From assembly GCA_964517495.1 (NCBI GenBank), contig CAZFER010000068.1, forward strand, positions 1-34,720: DNA of 34,720 nt, read 5' to 3'. The notes under the pieces are model-generated. The model was not told the DNA's origin, searched no databases, and saw only the letters and a list, made by a program, of their open reading frames with translations. Both the position numbers and the translations under genes were made by a program. This DNA is from CAZFER01 sp964517495. GTDB taxonomy: Bacteria; Hinthialibacterota; Hinthialibacteria; Hinthialibacterales; Hinthialibacteraceae. Positions 15,886 to 23,622 of this stretch are shown in pieces; positions within the stretch are counted from its first letter, which is position 1, and every line of letters starts with the position of its first letter.

Positions 15886-17589
15886 TTAATCCAACCGCTT
15901 CACATCCACATAATTCACACCAATGGTTGAATCATCCTCAAACGCCAGCCAGGCTTCCAGTCGGGCATCGCCTTTGGGGAGGTTAACCGGCGTGACAATG
16001 CATGAACTTGACCCTTTTACCACATCGGTCTTGACTGACACATCACCGAGTTTGAAATGAGCCACACAATCCTCTGATATGCGGTTGAAACGTAACTTGA
16101 TTTGATAAGAGCCAGCGTGGGTAACCTTCACTTCCCAATACCCCAGTGATTTGTTCCCCCAGCCCACCCGTGGGCCGCGCCAATCCTGGCGAGTGAGGAT
16201 GACAGGATTTTCATGCCGGGTGCCAATGTGAATTCGGGGTGGGAAATACCCGCGTGTCGAGGAGACATCTTTAAACCACGCCATATACTCTTTGCGCAGC
16301 GATTCTACGATTTCCGGATGTTCATCCGCGATGTTCTTCTTTTCCGCTGGATCGTTTTTCAAGTCATACAACTCTTTGCCATCAACCAGTTTATAACGTT
16401 GGTTAAAGGCCGCACAAGCACGAAACGCTTCCGGCTCATCGCCGCGATGCCATTGGGTAAACAAAGTACGATCCTCCCAGTTTGGATCCTCTTGGGTCAT
16501 CAAAGGCAACAAGTTGCGGCCATCAATCTTTCGGTCATCCGGCAGGGGAGCACCGCATGCCTTTAGCAAGGTGGGAACAAAATCAATATGGGCGGCAATG
16601 CGGTCGATCTTCTTCCCCGCCCGCAATCGTTTGGGCCAGCGAATAAAGAAGGGTACACGAATTCCACCTTCATACACAGAACCTTTTCGTCCCCGCAGCC
16701 CGGCGGTATAACGGGGTTGCTGTGGGCCGTTGTCGGTCATAAAGATGAGGATGGTATTCTCCACCAGCTCCATAGCATCAAGGGCTTTGGTCAATTTCCC
16801 CATATTATCATCAATGTTTTCAACCATACCATATATTTTGGCTGTGGTTTCATCCAATCCCATTTCCAAATAGGGTTTGACATATTTGTCGTCGATTTGC
16901 AGTGGAGTATGCGGGGCGTTGGTGGAAAGATAACAAAAGAAGGGACGATCCTTATTCTGCCGGATAAAATCAATCGCCGCATCAGTAAAAATATCCGTGC
17001 AATAACCTTCATACTGTTTGGCTTCGCCATTGTGTTGCAAAATGGGATCATCGTAACGATTCCCCGGTGGATCAGAAGGTTGCCCCAGTCCACCACCATT
17101 GTGCACTAATGATTCATGGAAGCCCTGATCAATCGTACGCAAAGGATAATTGTCGCCCAAGTGCCATTTGCCAAAGATACCGGTTTTATAGCCTGCCTGG
17201 CCCAGCATTTCAGCCAAAGTCAGTTCATCAGAATGCATCATTGCGCGTCCCAAATAGGTATCCACCACGCCGGTGCGATAGTTATACCGTCCAGTCATCA
17301 AACTGGCCCGGGTAGGCGCACAAACCGGGCAAACATAAAAGCGCGTCATCTCCACACTCTGGCCTGCCAGACGGTCCACGTTGGGAGTGCGGATTTTGTC
17401 ATTTCCATGACACCCAATATCACCATAGCCCTGATCATCCGTAATCACGACAACAACGTTAGGGCGCTTCGATGATGAATCGTCCGCAGCAAAGGCTTGC
17501 GAAGCACCCAAAGCAGCCGAACCGGCTAACAGCCCTTTCCCACTTTGTCTCAAAAATCCCCGGCGATTGATTCCTTTTTGTGAAGGCAT
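15886..17589 (-). CDS. Tat-exported sulfatase (arylsulfatase family)
   Basis: Hydrolyses a sulfate ester, probably on a polysaccharide, outside the cytoplasm. The N-terminus is a twin-arginine signal (R9-R10-GFLRQ, then a hydrophobic segment ending AFA). The catalytic site CAPTR (C90, P92, R94) is the CxPxR motif whose cysteine is converted to formylglycine. Metal-binding DDQG is at 51-54, and the GKWHLG motif follows near residue 150. About 110 C-terminal residues form an added beta domain. Start set at 17589 with AGAGGA upstream. 567 residues. No sulfatase-maturing enzyme is in the window. The substrate cannot be told; a xylA gene lies upstream on the same strand. Confidence 0.92.
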   Translation of the reverse strand: MPSQKGINRRGFLRQSGKGLLAGSAALGASQAFAADDSSSKRPNVVVVITDDQGYGDIGCHGNDKIRTPNVDRLAGQSVEMTRFYVCPVCAPTRASLMTGRYNYRTGVVDTYLGRAMMHSDELTLAEMLGQAGYKTGIFGKWHLGDNYPLRTIDQGFHESLVHNGGGLGQPSDPPGNRYDDPILQHNGEAKQYEGYCTDIFTDAAIDFIRQNKDRPFFCYLSTNAPHTPLQIDDKYVKPYLEMGLDETTAKIYGMVENIDDNMGKLTKALDAMELVENTILIFMTDNGPQQPRYTAGLRGRKGSVYEGGIRVPFFIRWPKRLRAGKKIDRIAAHIDFVPTLLKACGAPLPDDRKIDGRNLLPLMTQEDPNWEDRTLFTQWHRGDEPEAFRACAAFNQRYKLVDGKELYDLKNDPAEKKNIADEHPEIVESLRKEYMAWFKDVSSTRGYFPPRIHIGTRHENPVILTRQDWRGPRVGWGNKSLGYWEVKVTHAGSYQIKLRFNRISEDCVAHFKLGDVSVKTDVVKGSSSCIVTPVNLPKGDARLEAWLAFEDDSTIGVNYVDVKRLD

Positions 17590-17666
17590 GGCTATCCTCT
17601 CTTTCCTCTTATTCTTCATTCCGATCCAGGCTTCCAGTCTGCTAAAACGAATGGTTTACATCCTGC

Positions 17667-17855
17667 TCATTCTTTCATCACTGAAATAGCGATCGACAAC
17701 AAAAACACGGAATTAGCGAAGTTCAAAAAACTTTGAGGTTTAAATGGATACAGTGAAAACATGTCAGTAAAGTCCAAAGCAAATATCTTCACTATAATCC
17801 CCAACACAATCGACACTAAACCAATGATAATTAGTACTTTGGGTAAATTCTTCAT
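17667..17855 (-). CDS. Small two-helix membrane protein
   Basis: 62 residues: a basic start MKNLPKVL, one hydrophobic helix (about 8-30), a short loop DMFSLYPFKPQSFLNF, then a second helix near residues 40-58. GGAGG stands 8 bases before the ATG, which supports it. It lies between xylA and the sulfatase on the same strand, with gaps of 99 and 77 bases. I do not recognise a function; small proteins with the SFLNFAN pattern look familiar from uncultured bacteria, but that is only an impression. Confidence 0.65.
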   Translation of the reverse strand: MKNLPKVLIIIGLVSIVLGIIVKIFALDFTDMFSLYPFKPQSFLNFANSVFLLSIAISVMKE

Positions 17856-17954
17856 CCTAACTTCCTCCCACATATTCTGGTAAGGTTAAAAGACGATACG
17901 GGGCGATCATCAAAACCACTCCGTATTGCCAATCTCATCACTAAGTAAATGCCT

Positions 17955-19268
17955 CTATTCAATATAATCATTGAGCATATTTTCCAACATTTCCTGACGT
18001 CCACTTTGGATTTCCGGTTCGCCAGTCTTCAAGATGTACTCTTCCAGGTCAGCAAAATCCACTTCACCTTTTTCGATCTTGGAACCCAATCCTTTATCCC
18101 AGCCGGAATAACGCTGTTTGATGAATTTCTCAAATTTCTTGTCTTTTAACATTTTGGCTGCGATTTTCAACCCGCGCGCAAAGCTATCCATCGCACCAAT
18201 ATGGGCATGAAACAGGTCTTCAGGATCAATCGATTGCCGCCGTACTTTGGCGTCAAAGTTCAATCCGCCGGTCGTGAAACCACCACCACGCAGAATGGTA
18301 TACATCGCCAATGTGGTATCATAAAGATCCGTGGGGAATTGATCCGTATCCCAGCCCAGCAGCGTGTCGCCGCGGTTGGCATCCACTGATCCCAAAATCC
18401 CATTGGCCACACAAAATTCCAACTCATGCTGAAAGGTATGGGCCGCCAAGGTAGCGTGGTTGGCTTCGATGTTGAGTTTAAAGTCATCAACCAATCCATA
18501 TTTTTGCAGAAACGCATAGCAGTTGCCCGCATCAAAATCATATTGATGCTTGGTGGGTTCTTTGGGCTTGGGTTCAATATAAAACTGACCTTTGAAACCG
18601 ATTTTCTTTTTGTAATCAACCGCCATATTCAAAAAGAGCCCAAGATGATCCAGTTCACGTTTAAGGTCGGTGTTCAACAGGGTTTCATATCCCTCACGTC
18701 CACCCCAGAATACATAACCCTCACCACCCAGCTCATGGGTTATTTCCATGGCCTTCTTTACCTGGCTGGCGGCATAAGCAAAAACATCGGGTGAGGGATT
18801 GGTCGCCGCACCGGCCATAAAGCGCCGGTGTGAAAACATGTTGGTTGTTCCCCATAACAATTTAATCCCGGTGTCTTTCTGTAATGTCTTCGCCAATTTT
18901 ACAATTTGGTCCAAACGCTCGTTTGTCTCTTCAAGGGTATCCGCTTCCGGCGCGATATCCCGGTCATGAAAACACCAAAATTTCACTCCCAGTTTGGTGA
19001 AAAACTCAAACGCAGCGTGCAAAGTATCTTCCGCCACTTGCATGGGATCATCTGAAGCGTTATAACTTCGAATGATGGTGCCCGGCCCAAAGGGATCGTT
19101 TCCCAATCCCTTAAAGGTATGCCAATAACACACCGCAAAGCGCAGATGGTTTTCCAGGGTTTTCCCCATCACCTTCTGTTTGGGATTGTAATGCTTAAAC
19201 GCCAACGGATTATTGGAATCAGGCCCTTCATATTTAATTTTCTTTATCTCTGGAAAAAACTCAGACAT
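17955..19268 (-). CDS. xylA: Xylose isomerase
   Basis: Converts D-xylose to D-xylulose (and glucose to fructose in many homologs) in the cytosol. 437 residues, full length for the group II type. Signatures: FWCFHDRD (catalytic histidine), GGREGYETLLNTD, FYIEPKPKEPTKHQYD (metal glutamate), NIEANHATLAAHTFQHEL and GSVDANRGD (metal site). ATG is preceded by AGGAGAGAGAGA. No xylulokinase gene is in the window. It is transcribed away from the kinase gene across a 345-base gap. Confidence 0.97.
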   Translation of the reverse strand: MSEFFPEIKKIKYEGPDSNNPLAFKHYNPKQKVMGKTLENHLRFAVCYWHTFKGLGNDPFGPGTIIRSYNASDDPMQVAEDTLHAAFEFFTKLGVKFWCFHDRDIAPEADTLEETNERLDQIVKLAKTLQKDTGIKLLWGTTNMFSHRRFMAGAATNPSPDVFAYAASQVKKAMEITHELGGEGYVFWGGREGYETLLNTDLKRELDHLGLFLNMAVDYKKKIGFKGQFYIEPKPKEPTKHQYDFDAGNCYAFLQKYGLVDDFKLNIEANHATLAAHTFQHELEFCVANGILGSVDANRGDTLLGWDTDQFPTDLYDTTLAMYTILRGGGFTTGGLNFDAKVRRQSIDPEDLFHAHIGAMDSFARGLKIAAKMLKDKKFEKFIKQRYSGWDKGLGSKIEKGEVDFADLEEYILKTGEPEIQSGRQEMLENMLNDYIE

Positions 19269-19349
19269 TCTCTCTCTCCTCTCATTTATAATTAATTGTA
19301 TTGAGTTTAATTCTTCTTTTCAGTACTCATTAAGCTTTAAGTGAATCAA

Positions 19350-19378
19350 AATATACCCACCGGGCAAATCGAATTTAA
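19350..19378 (-). promoter_or_regulatory. Candidate promoter of xylA
   Basis: Minus strand TTAAAT (19378-19373), 17 bases, TATATT (19355-19350). The -35 is weak and the -10 is good, as expected for a promoter that needs an activator. The leader would be about 75 bases. Confidence 0.35.
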
Positions 19379-19413
19379 TGGAAACAAATTCGTCATGTAA
19401 AAATACCATTAAA
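19374..19413. promoter_or_regulatory. Long-spaced inverted repeat upstream of xylA
   Basis: TTTAATGG (19374-19381) and CCATTAAA (19406-19413) form a perfect eight-base inverted repeat 24 bases apart, overlapping the -35 of the xylA candidate promoter. A regulator site is possible. The rest of the 345-base gap (19269-19613) holds AT-rich sequence and a weak TATGAT box at 19557-19562 for the kinase gene, and nothing else that I see. Confidence 0.35.
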
Positions 19414-19613
19414 CTATCTCATTCAAAGATACACGGTTTCAAGAAAGAACCAATTAATTAGACTATGAGATAAATCAGCTGTTCGTCAAGCGATCGAACC
19501 CAATTTCTCTTCAATATAGTTGTTAAAAATTACTTTAATTACTTCCAAATTCTGGATATGATAGTAAAGAATAAATAATCAGCCATTTAATAAACAATGA
19601 AAGGAACCCGGGT

Positions 19614-21437
19614 TTGCAAGATTACGGCGTTCGCCCTGTCATGACCGGAGATGTGATCAACACACATTTCCGTGTTGAACAGATCAAAAGTGGAACGATG
19701 GGCATCGTTTATCTATGTACTGATAAACGGACAAAAGAGCCTATTGCCTTCAAGACATTCAAGGACCAGTTCCTGGATTCGGAAATCAACCGCCGCCGGT
19801 TCATCGATGAATCCATGCTATGGATTCGCTTGGATGCCCACCCCAATATTGTCAGGGCTTATTCATTAAAAAAATTGTATGGCAAATTGTTTTTAATGAT
19901 AGAACGCATCATTCCCTCCAATCCACGTGGAGCGACATTGAAGGACCTGTTTTTCAGCCGTCCCTTATCCATCCATGTAATGATACAAATCGCCATTCAT
20001 ATATGTGACGGAATGGTTCATGCCCTAAGCAAACATCCTTACTTGGTTCATCGTGATCTAAAGCCCGAAAACATTCTGATCGGTGAGGACCTGATCCCTA
20101 AAATATCCGACTTTGGAATGACCCAGCGCTTGGAGCAAGTTCAACCTGAACCATCCACCCCTCCTCGCTTTGAAAAAGAAAAGGTCAACCTTTCTCATCT
20201 GGCTTTCAAAATGGAGGGAACTCCCGCCTTTGCCTCTCCCGAACAATGCATGGGAAAACCGCTGGATACCCGCTCAGATATCTATTCTACCGGTTGCCTG
20301 CTCTATCATATGTGCACCAAACGCATACCCTTCCGCAAACAGGAAGTCGAGGACTATATTCTCGCTCATATCAATGAACCTCCCCTTCCCCCCATTGAAT
20401 TAAATCCCGACCTCACCTATGAGTTTTCCCAGGCGATCATTAAATGTATGCAAAAAAAACCGGAAAACCGGTTTCAAACTTTTGCTTTATTCCGCGATGA
20501 ACTTTGCCGAATCTATCAAGGGATATTCAGTGCAAAACCCAAAAGCTTCCCGATTGGATCCCCTTTGTCAGTTGAAGAATACATTGAACGTTCGCGTTCG
20601 TTTATTCTTATCGATGAAATTGAGTATGCCAATGAAGAACTGGAAAAAGCGCGCCATATCGCTCCAGACCGCGGCGATGTATTGATTGAAATGGGACGAT
20701 TGAAGTTAAAACAAGAGAATTATAAAAAAGCCATCGCCTACTTTGAAATGGCCCAATCCCTTTTGGAAAATAGCGCGGATCTTTTTGAAATGATGGGGGA
20801 TGTTTACCGTCAAGTGAATCTCACTCAGGAAGCGGAATCCTGCTACCACTCCTCTGTCAAACTGTATCCCGATTGGCAGGGACCGTATGTGAAATATGCG
20901 GATTTACTATTATTCAAAAAACAACCCCAAAAGGCGGAAGAGATATTGCATGAGGGATTGGAATTATGCGCTGAGCGCAAGGATATCTACCTTAAACTCG
21001 CTTCGGTATACCACCGGAATGGAAATACAAGAAAAGAACGTGATACCCTAAAACAGGCAGTGGATGAAAACCCCGATGATGCCGAATTACCGCTTTTACT
21101 TGCTGAGTTGTTCTGGATATCCCGCGACCGCCGCCAAGCGGTTCGTTTTTTGGATAAAACGGTGCACAAAGAAAATTTGTCCTTCGATGTGCTCTATCGT
21201 ATCGGAATGCTGTATCAACAGATGAATTACCCTTCCCACGCCTGTGATGTATGGACTTTCGCCGCCCGTACCGGTGAAGGGGATGGTAAATTTGAATATG
21301 AACTGGCGGCTTTAATGTATAACCTTCGCAATTACCGGGGCGCATGGGCTCATGTGCTTCGAGCCGAAGAACTGGGTGAAGAGGTTGATGCATTGAAACG
21401 CAAAATTCAGGCAGCGCGATTTCGCCATGAGTGTTGA
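19614..21437 (+). CDS. Serine/threonine protein kinase with TPR repeats
   Basis: Hanks-type kinase domain (residues about 15-310): nucleotide loop IKSGTMGIVY (the first glycine of GxGxxG is a lysine), ATP lysine K47 in IAFKTF, catalytic H146-R-D148LKPEN, metal-binding D166-F-G, and the SPE (208-210) that replaces APE. The activation segment between DFG and SPE is long, about 40 residues. From about 340 to 600 come several TPR units (for example YKKAIAYFEMAQSLLE, ELPLLLAELFWISRDRRQAV). No membrane segment, so it is probably cytosolic. The TTG start is chosen because AAAGGA lies 8 bases before it; the next ATG is at 19641. Coupled to a phosphoesterase gene. Confidence 0.92.
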   Translation: MQDYGVRPVMTGDVINTHFRVEQIKSGTMGIVYLCTDKRTKEPIAFKTFKDQFLDSEINRRRFIDESMLWIRLDAHPNIVRAYSLKKLYGKLFLMIERIIPSNPRGATLKDLFFSRPLSIHVMIQIAIHICDGMVHALSKHPYLVHRDLKPENILIGEDLIPKISDFGMTQRLEQVQPEPSTPPRFEKEKVNLSHLAFKMEGTPAFASPEQCMGKPLDTRSDIYSTGCLLYHMCTKRIPFRKQEVEDYILAHINEPPLPPIELNPDLTYEFSQAIIKCMQKKPENRFQTFALFRDELCRIYQGIFSAKPKSFPIGSPLSVEEYIERSRSFILIDEIEYANEELEKARHIAPDRGDVLIEMGRLKLKQENYKKAIAYFEMAQSLLENSADLFEMMGDVYRQVNLTQEAESCYHSSVKLYPDWQGPYVKYADLLLFKKQPQKAEEILHEGLELCAERKDIYLKLASVYHRNGNTRKERDTLKQAVDENPDDAELPLLLAELFWISRDRRQAVRFLDKTVHKENLSFDVLYRIGMLYQQMNYPSHACDVWTFAARTGEGDGKFEYELAALMYNLRNYRGAWAHVLRAEELGEEVDALKRKIQAARFRHEC

Positions 21438-21440
21438 TCT

Positions 21441-22199
21441 ATGAAATATGCAATTTTTAGTGATGTGCACAGTAACTTGGAAGCCTTAAGTCAATTTTTT
21501 GCAAAAATTGATACGATTCCTCACTTAAAACCGATTTGCCTTGGTGACATTGTGGGCTATGCATCGCATCCCAATGAATGTATTCAAATGTTGTGCGAGC
21601 GCAATATCCCCGTCTTGAGAGGTAATCACGATGCAGCAATTTCGAAAATGTGGGAACGTAAAAAGTTTAATTCGTTGGCCAAAACGGCCATCGACTGGCA
21701 CAAAAAACAAATTACACCGATTCGGAAACAATACCTAAAGCAACTCCCACAAACACTGGTTGTTAATCATACGTTCTCTTTAACTCACGCTGACTTTTCT
21801 TCTCCCGAACACTTTCTATACGTTACCACTGCATCTGCTGCGAAAAAATCATTCAAAGCCATGAAAACCCAAATTGGCTTTTTCGGCCATACTCACTTGC
21901 CAATGATATTCATTGAAGATCCTCTCAAAGGCGACGACCAAGATGATAAAGTGGTATGCCGTTTGATCCGGGGCGCCAAAAAGATGCAGTTGCAAAAAGA
22001 CAAGCGCTATATGATCAACCCCGGCAGCCTCGGCCAGCCCCGTGATGGGGATCCCCGCATAAGTTTTGTGGTGTTTAATGATCATGAACTCACCATCTCT
22101 TTCCATCGGTTGGAATACGATTGCCACAAGGAATCCAAAAGCATACTGGAGGCTAAATTACCTAAAGAATTGGCCGAACGAATCCTGGTTGGATATTAA
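21441..22199 (+). CDS. Calcineurin-like metallophosphoesterase
   Basis: 252 residues with the metal-site blocks in order: FSDVHSN (DxH), LGDIVGY (GDxxGY), RGNHD and FFGHTH, then MINPGSLGQPRDGD. This last block is typical of the YfcE/diadenosine-tetraphosphatase-like branch. It could be a protein phosphatase or a nucleotide phosphodiesterase. It starts only 3 bases after the stop of the kinase gene, so the two are translated as a pair. This makes removal of phosphate from the same targets an attractive guess. Confidence 0.88.
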   Translation: MKYAIFSDVHSNLEALSQFFAKIDTIPHLKPICLGDIVGYASHPNECIQMLCERNIPVLRGNHDAAISKMWERKKFNSLAKTAIDWHKKQITPIRKQYLKQLPQTLVVNHTFSLTHADFSSPEHFLYVTTASAAKKSFKAMKTQIGFFGHTHLPMIFIEDPLKGDDQDDKVVCRLIRGAKKMQLQKDKRYMINPGSLGQPRDGDPRISFVVFNDHELTISFHRLEYDCHKESKSILEAKLPKELAERILVGY

Positions 22200-22302
22200 G
22201 AGATTTCAGATGATTTAATTAATCGGGATACCTTCAACATTTAGGCACACTTATGTTAAAGTGAGTCATTACTGTCTGTTAAGCATAAAGGGGGGAAGAT
22301 TG

Positions 22303-23151
22303 ATGAAATTTGGAATACACGCCTATGCGTGGTGCTCGCAATGGAGTAACGACACCCTCGATTTGATCGACCGGGTAAAACATTTAGGGCTCGACTTTAT
22401 TGAAATACCACTGATGTGTTTGGACACCTTTGATGCCTTGGCGGTGAAAAGACGATTGAATGCCGTGGGTTTGGATGCATGTACATCAACGGTGTTGTTG
22501 GGGGATACCGATATCACCAGCCCGAACCATGAAATTCGAAAGAGAGGCATCGAATATCTCAAAGCCTGTGTCAAAGCAACTTATGATATCGGAGCAGTTA
22601 ACTTTTCAGGCGTGATATATGCTCAGCATGTTAAACCTGCCCTACGGCCACCAAGTGAATATGAATGGCACTTTTCCGCCAATGCCCTGCGAGAAGTCGC
22701 CGTCTATGCTCAGGATTATGGTGTCAACATCGGCTTGGAACCGGTAAACCGCTATGAAACCTACCTAATCAATACCTGTGAGCAAGCCGTACGGCTGAAA
22801 GAAATGATAGGTGAATCAAATGTGAAAATTCACCTTGATACCTATCATATGAACATTGAAGAAAAGTGCTTTTATCATGCCACTAAATCAGCCGGCAGCG
22901 ACTTAATCCATTATCACCTCTGTGAAAATGACCGTGGCATCCCAGGTACCGGCCTGGTGGACTGGGATGGGATTTTTCAAGCCTTGAGTGAGATAAATTA
23001 TCGCGGCTATGCGGCATTGGAATCGTTTGTGGACTGTACCGATAACATGAACACGTGGGTCTGGCGCCGCTTGGCTCCTGATGGCGACACCTTGGTACGT
23101 GAAGGTATCCGGTTTATCCGCACCTTGCAAGAAAAGTATGGTTTAGATTAG
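22303..23151 (+). CDS. D-tagatose/D-psicose 3-epimerase family sugar isomerase
   Basis: TIM-barrel (AP endonuclease 2 superfamily) of 282 residues. It carries the pattern of ketose 3-epimerases: GLEPVNRYETYLINT (first catalytic and metal glutamate), HLDTYHMNIEE (metal aspartate and histidine), HYHLCENDRGIPGTGLVDWD (metal histidine) and ALESFV (second catalytic glutamate). It probably interconverts ketohexoses at C3; the substrate is not certain. Start set at 22303, because GGGGG lies about 7 bases before that ATG. It follows the kinase-phosphatase pair by 103 bases and may have its own promoter. Confidence 0.85.
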   Translation: MKFGIHAYAWCSQWSNDTLDLIDRVKHLGLDFIEIPLMCLDTFDALAVKRRLNAVGLDACTSTVLLGDTDITSPNHEIRKRGIEYLKACVKATYDIGAVNFSGVIYAQHVKPALRPPSEYEWHFSANALREVAVYAQDYGVNIGLEPVNRYETYLINTCEQAVRLKEMIGESNVKIHLDTYHMNIEEKCFYHATKSAGSDLIHYHLCENDRGIPGTGLVDWDGIFQALSEINYRGYAALESFVDCTDNMNTWVWRRLAPDGDTLVREGIRFIRTLQEKYGLD

Positions 23152-23622
23152 AATAAGAAGAGCCAATTAATTCAATAGACCTAATTAATTAAGTTGCATC
23201 GTTTTGTTGCTTAAGTTTTGAATAATCGGTATTTATATTAAATTACTATCGCGTTAAATGTTTTTATGAAAAAATGGCCATTTAACATCATCGGTTCGGC
23301 ACTTCATTCCTTTAAAATTGCATACTCGGCATAATCGAATGGCCTAAAATATAAACTTTTCATGTTCGCAATGAAAAGAGTTCTCAATACCCGTAAGTGT
23401 GATTGAATTTAAGGAAGCGTAATGAAATTTGACTTTTGGATTTCAAAAAATAGATAAAGCTATTGAAGTTTTAGAATTTATTGGCACAATTGAATGAATC
23501 TTTATAGATTGTTTACAGTCATTGTATAAACCAGAAAGGAGGTGGATTGGATCAGAAAAAATAAAGATAATCGAAAAAACAAGTGAATGACAACAAAAAC
23601 TGAATTTTAGGGAGGAAATGAA
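23152..23622 (+). other. 471-base non-coding region with promoter and unused strong SD
   Basis: No gene of convincing length. It holds AATTAATT twice (23164-23192 area), a promoter candidate (23481-23508), and at 23535-23545 a near-perfect anti-16S match AAAGGAGGTGG. That SD is followed only by tiny frames: TTG at 23547 gives five codons and GTG at 23543 gives 14. An 11-codon frame also follows GGAAG near 23418. These could be leader peptides or relics. Confidence 0.4.
23481..23508 (+). promoter_or_regulatory. Candidate promoter of the secreted-protein gene
   Basis: TTGGCA (23481-23486), 16 bases, TATAGA (23503-23508). It would give a leader of about 105 bases containing the strong unused SD at 23535. 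Confidence 0.4.

Noticed and set aside
16588..17475. Plus-strand frames of 173 and 119 codons opposite the sulfatase
   Set aside because: Antisense shadows of a well-supported gene.
23418..23457. 11-codon frame behind AAGGAAG in the 23.2-23.6 kb gap
   Set aside because: Too short to support as a gene without conservation.
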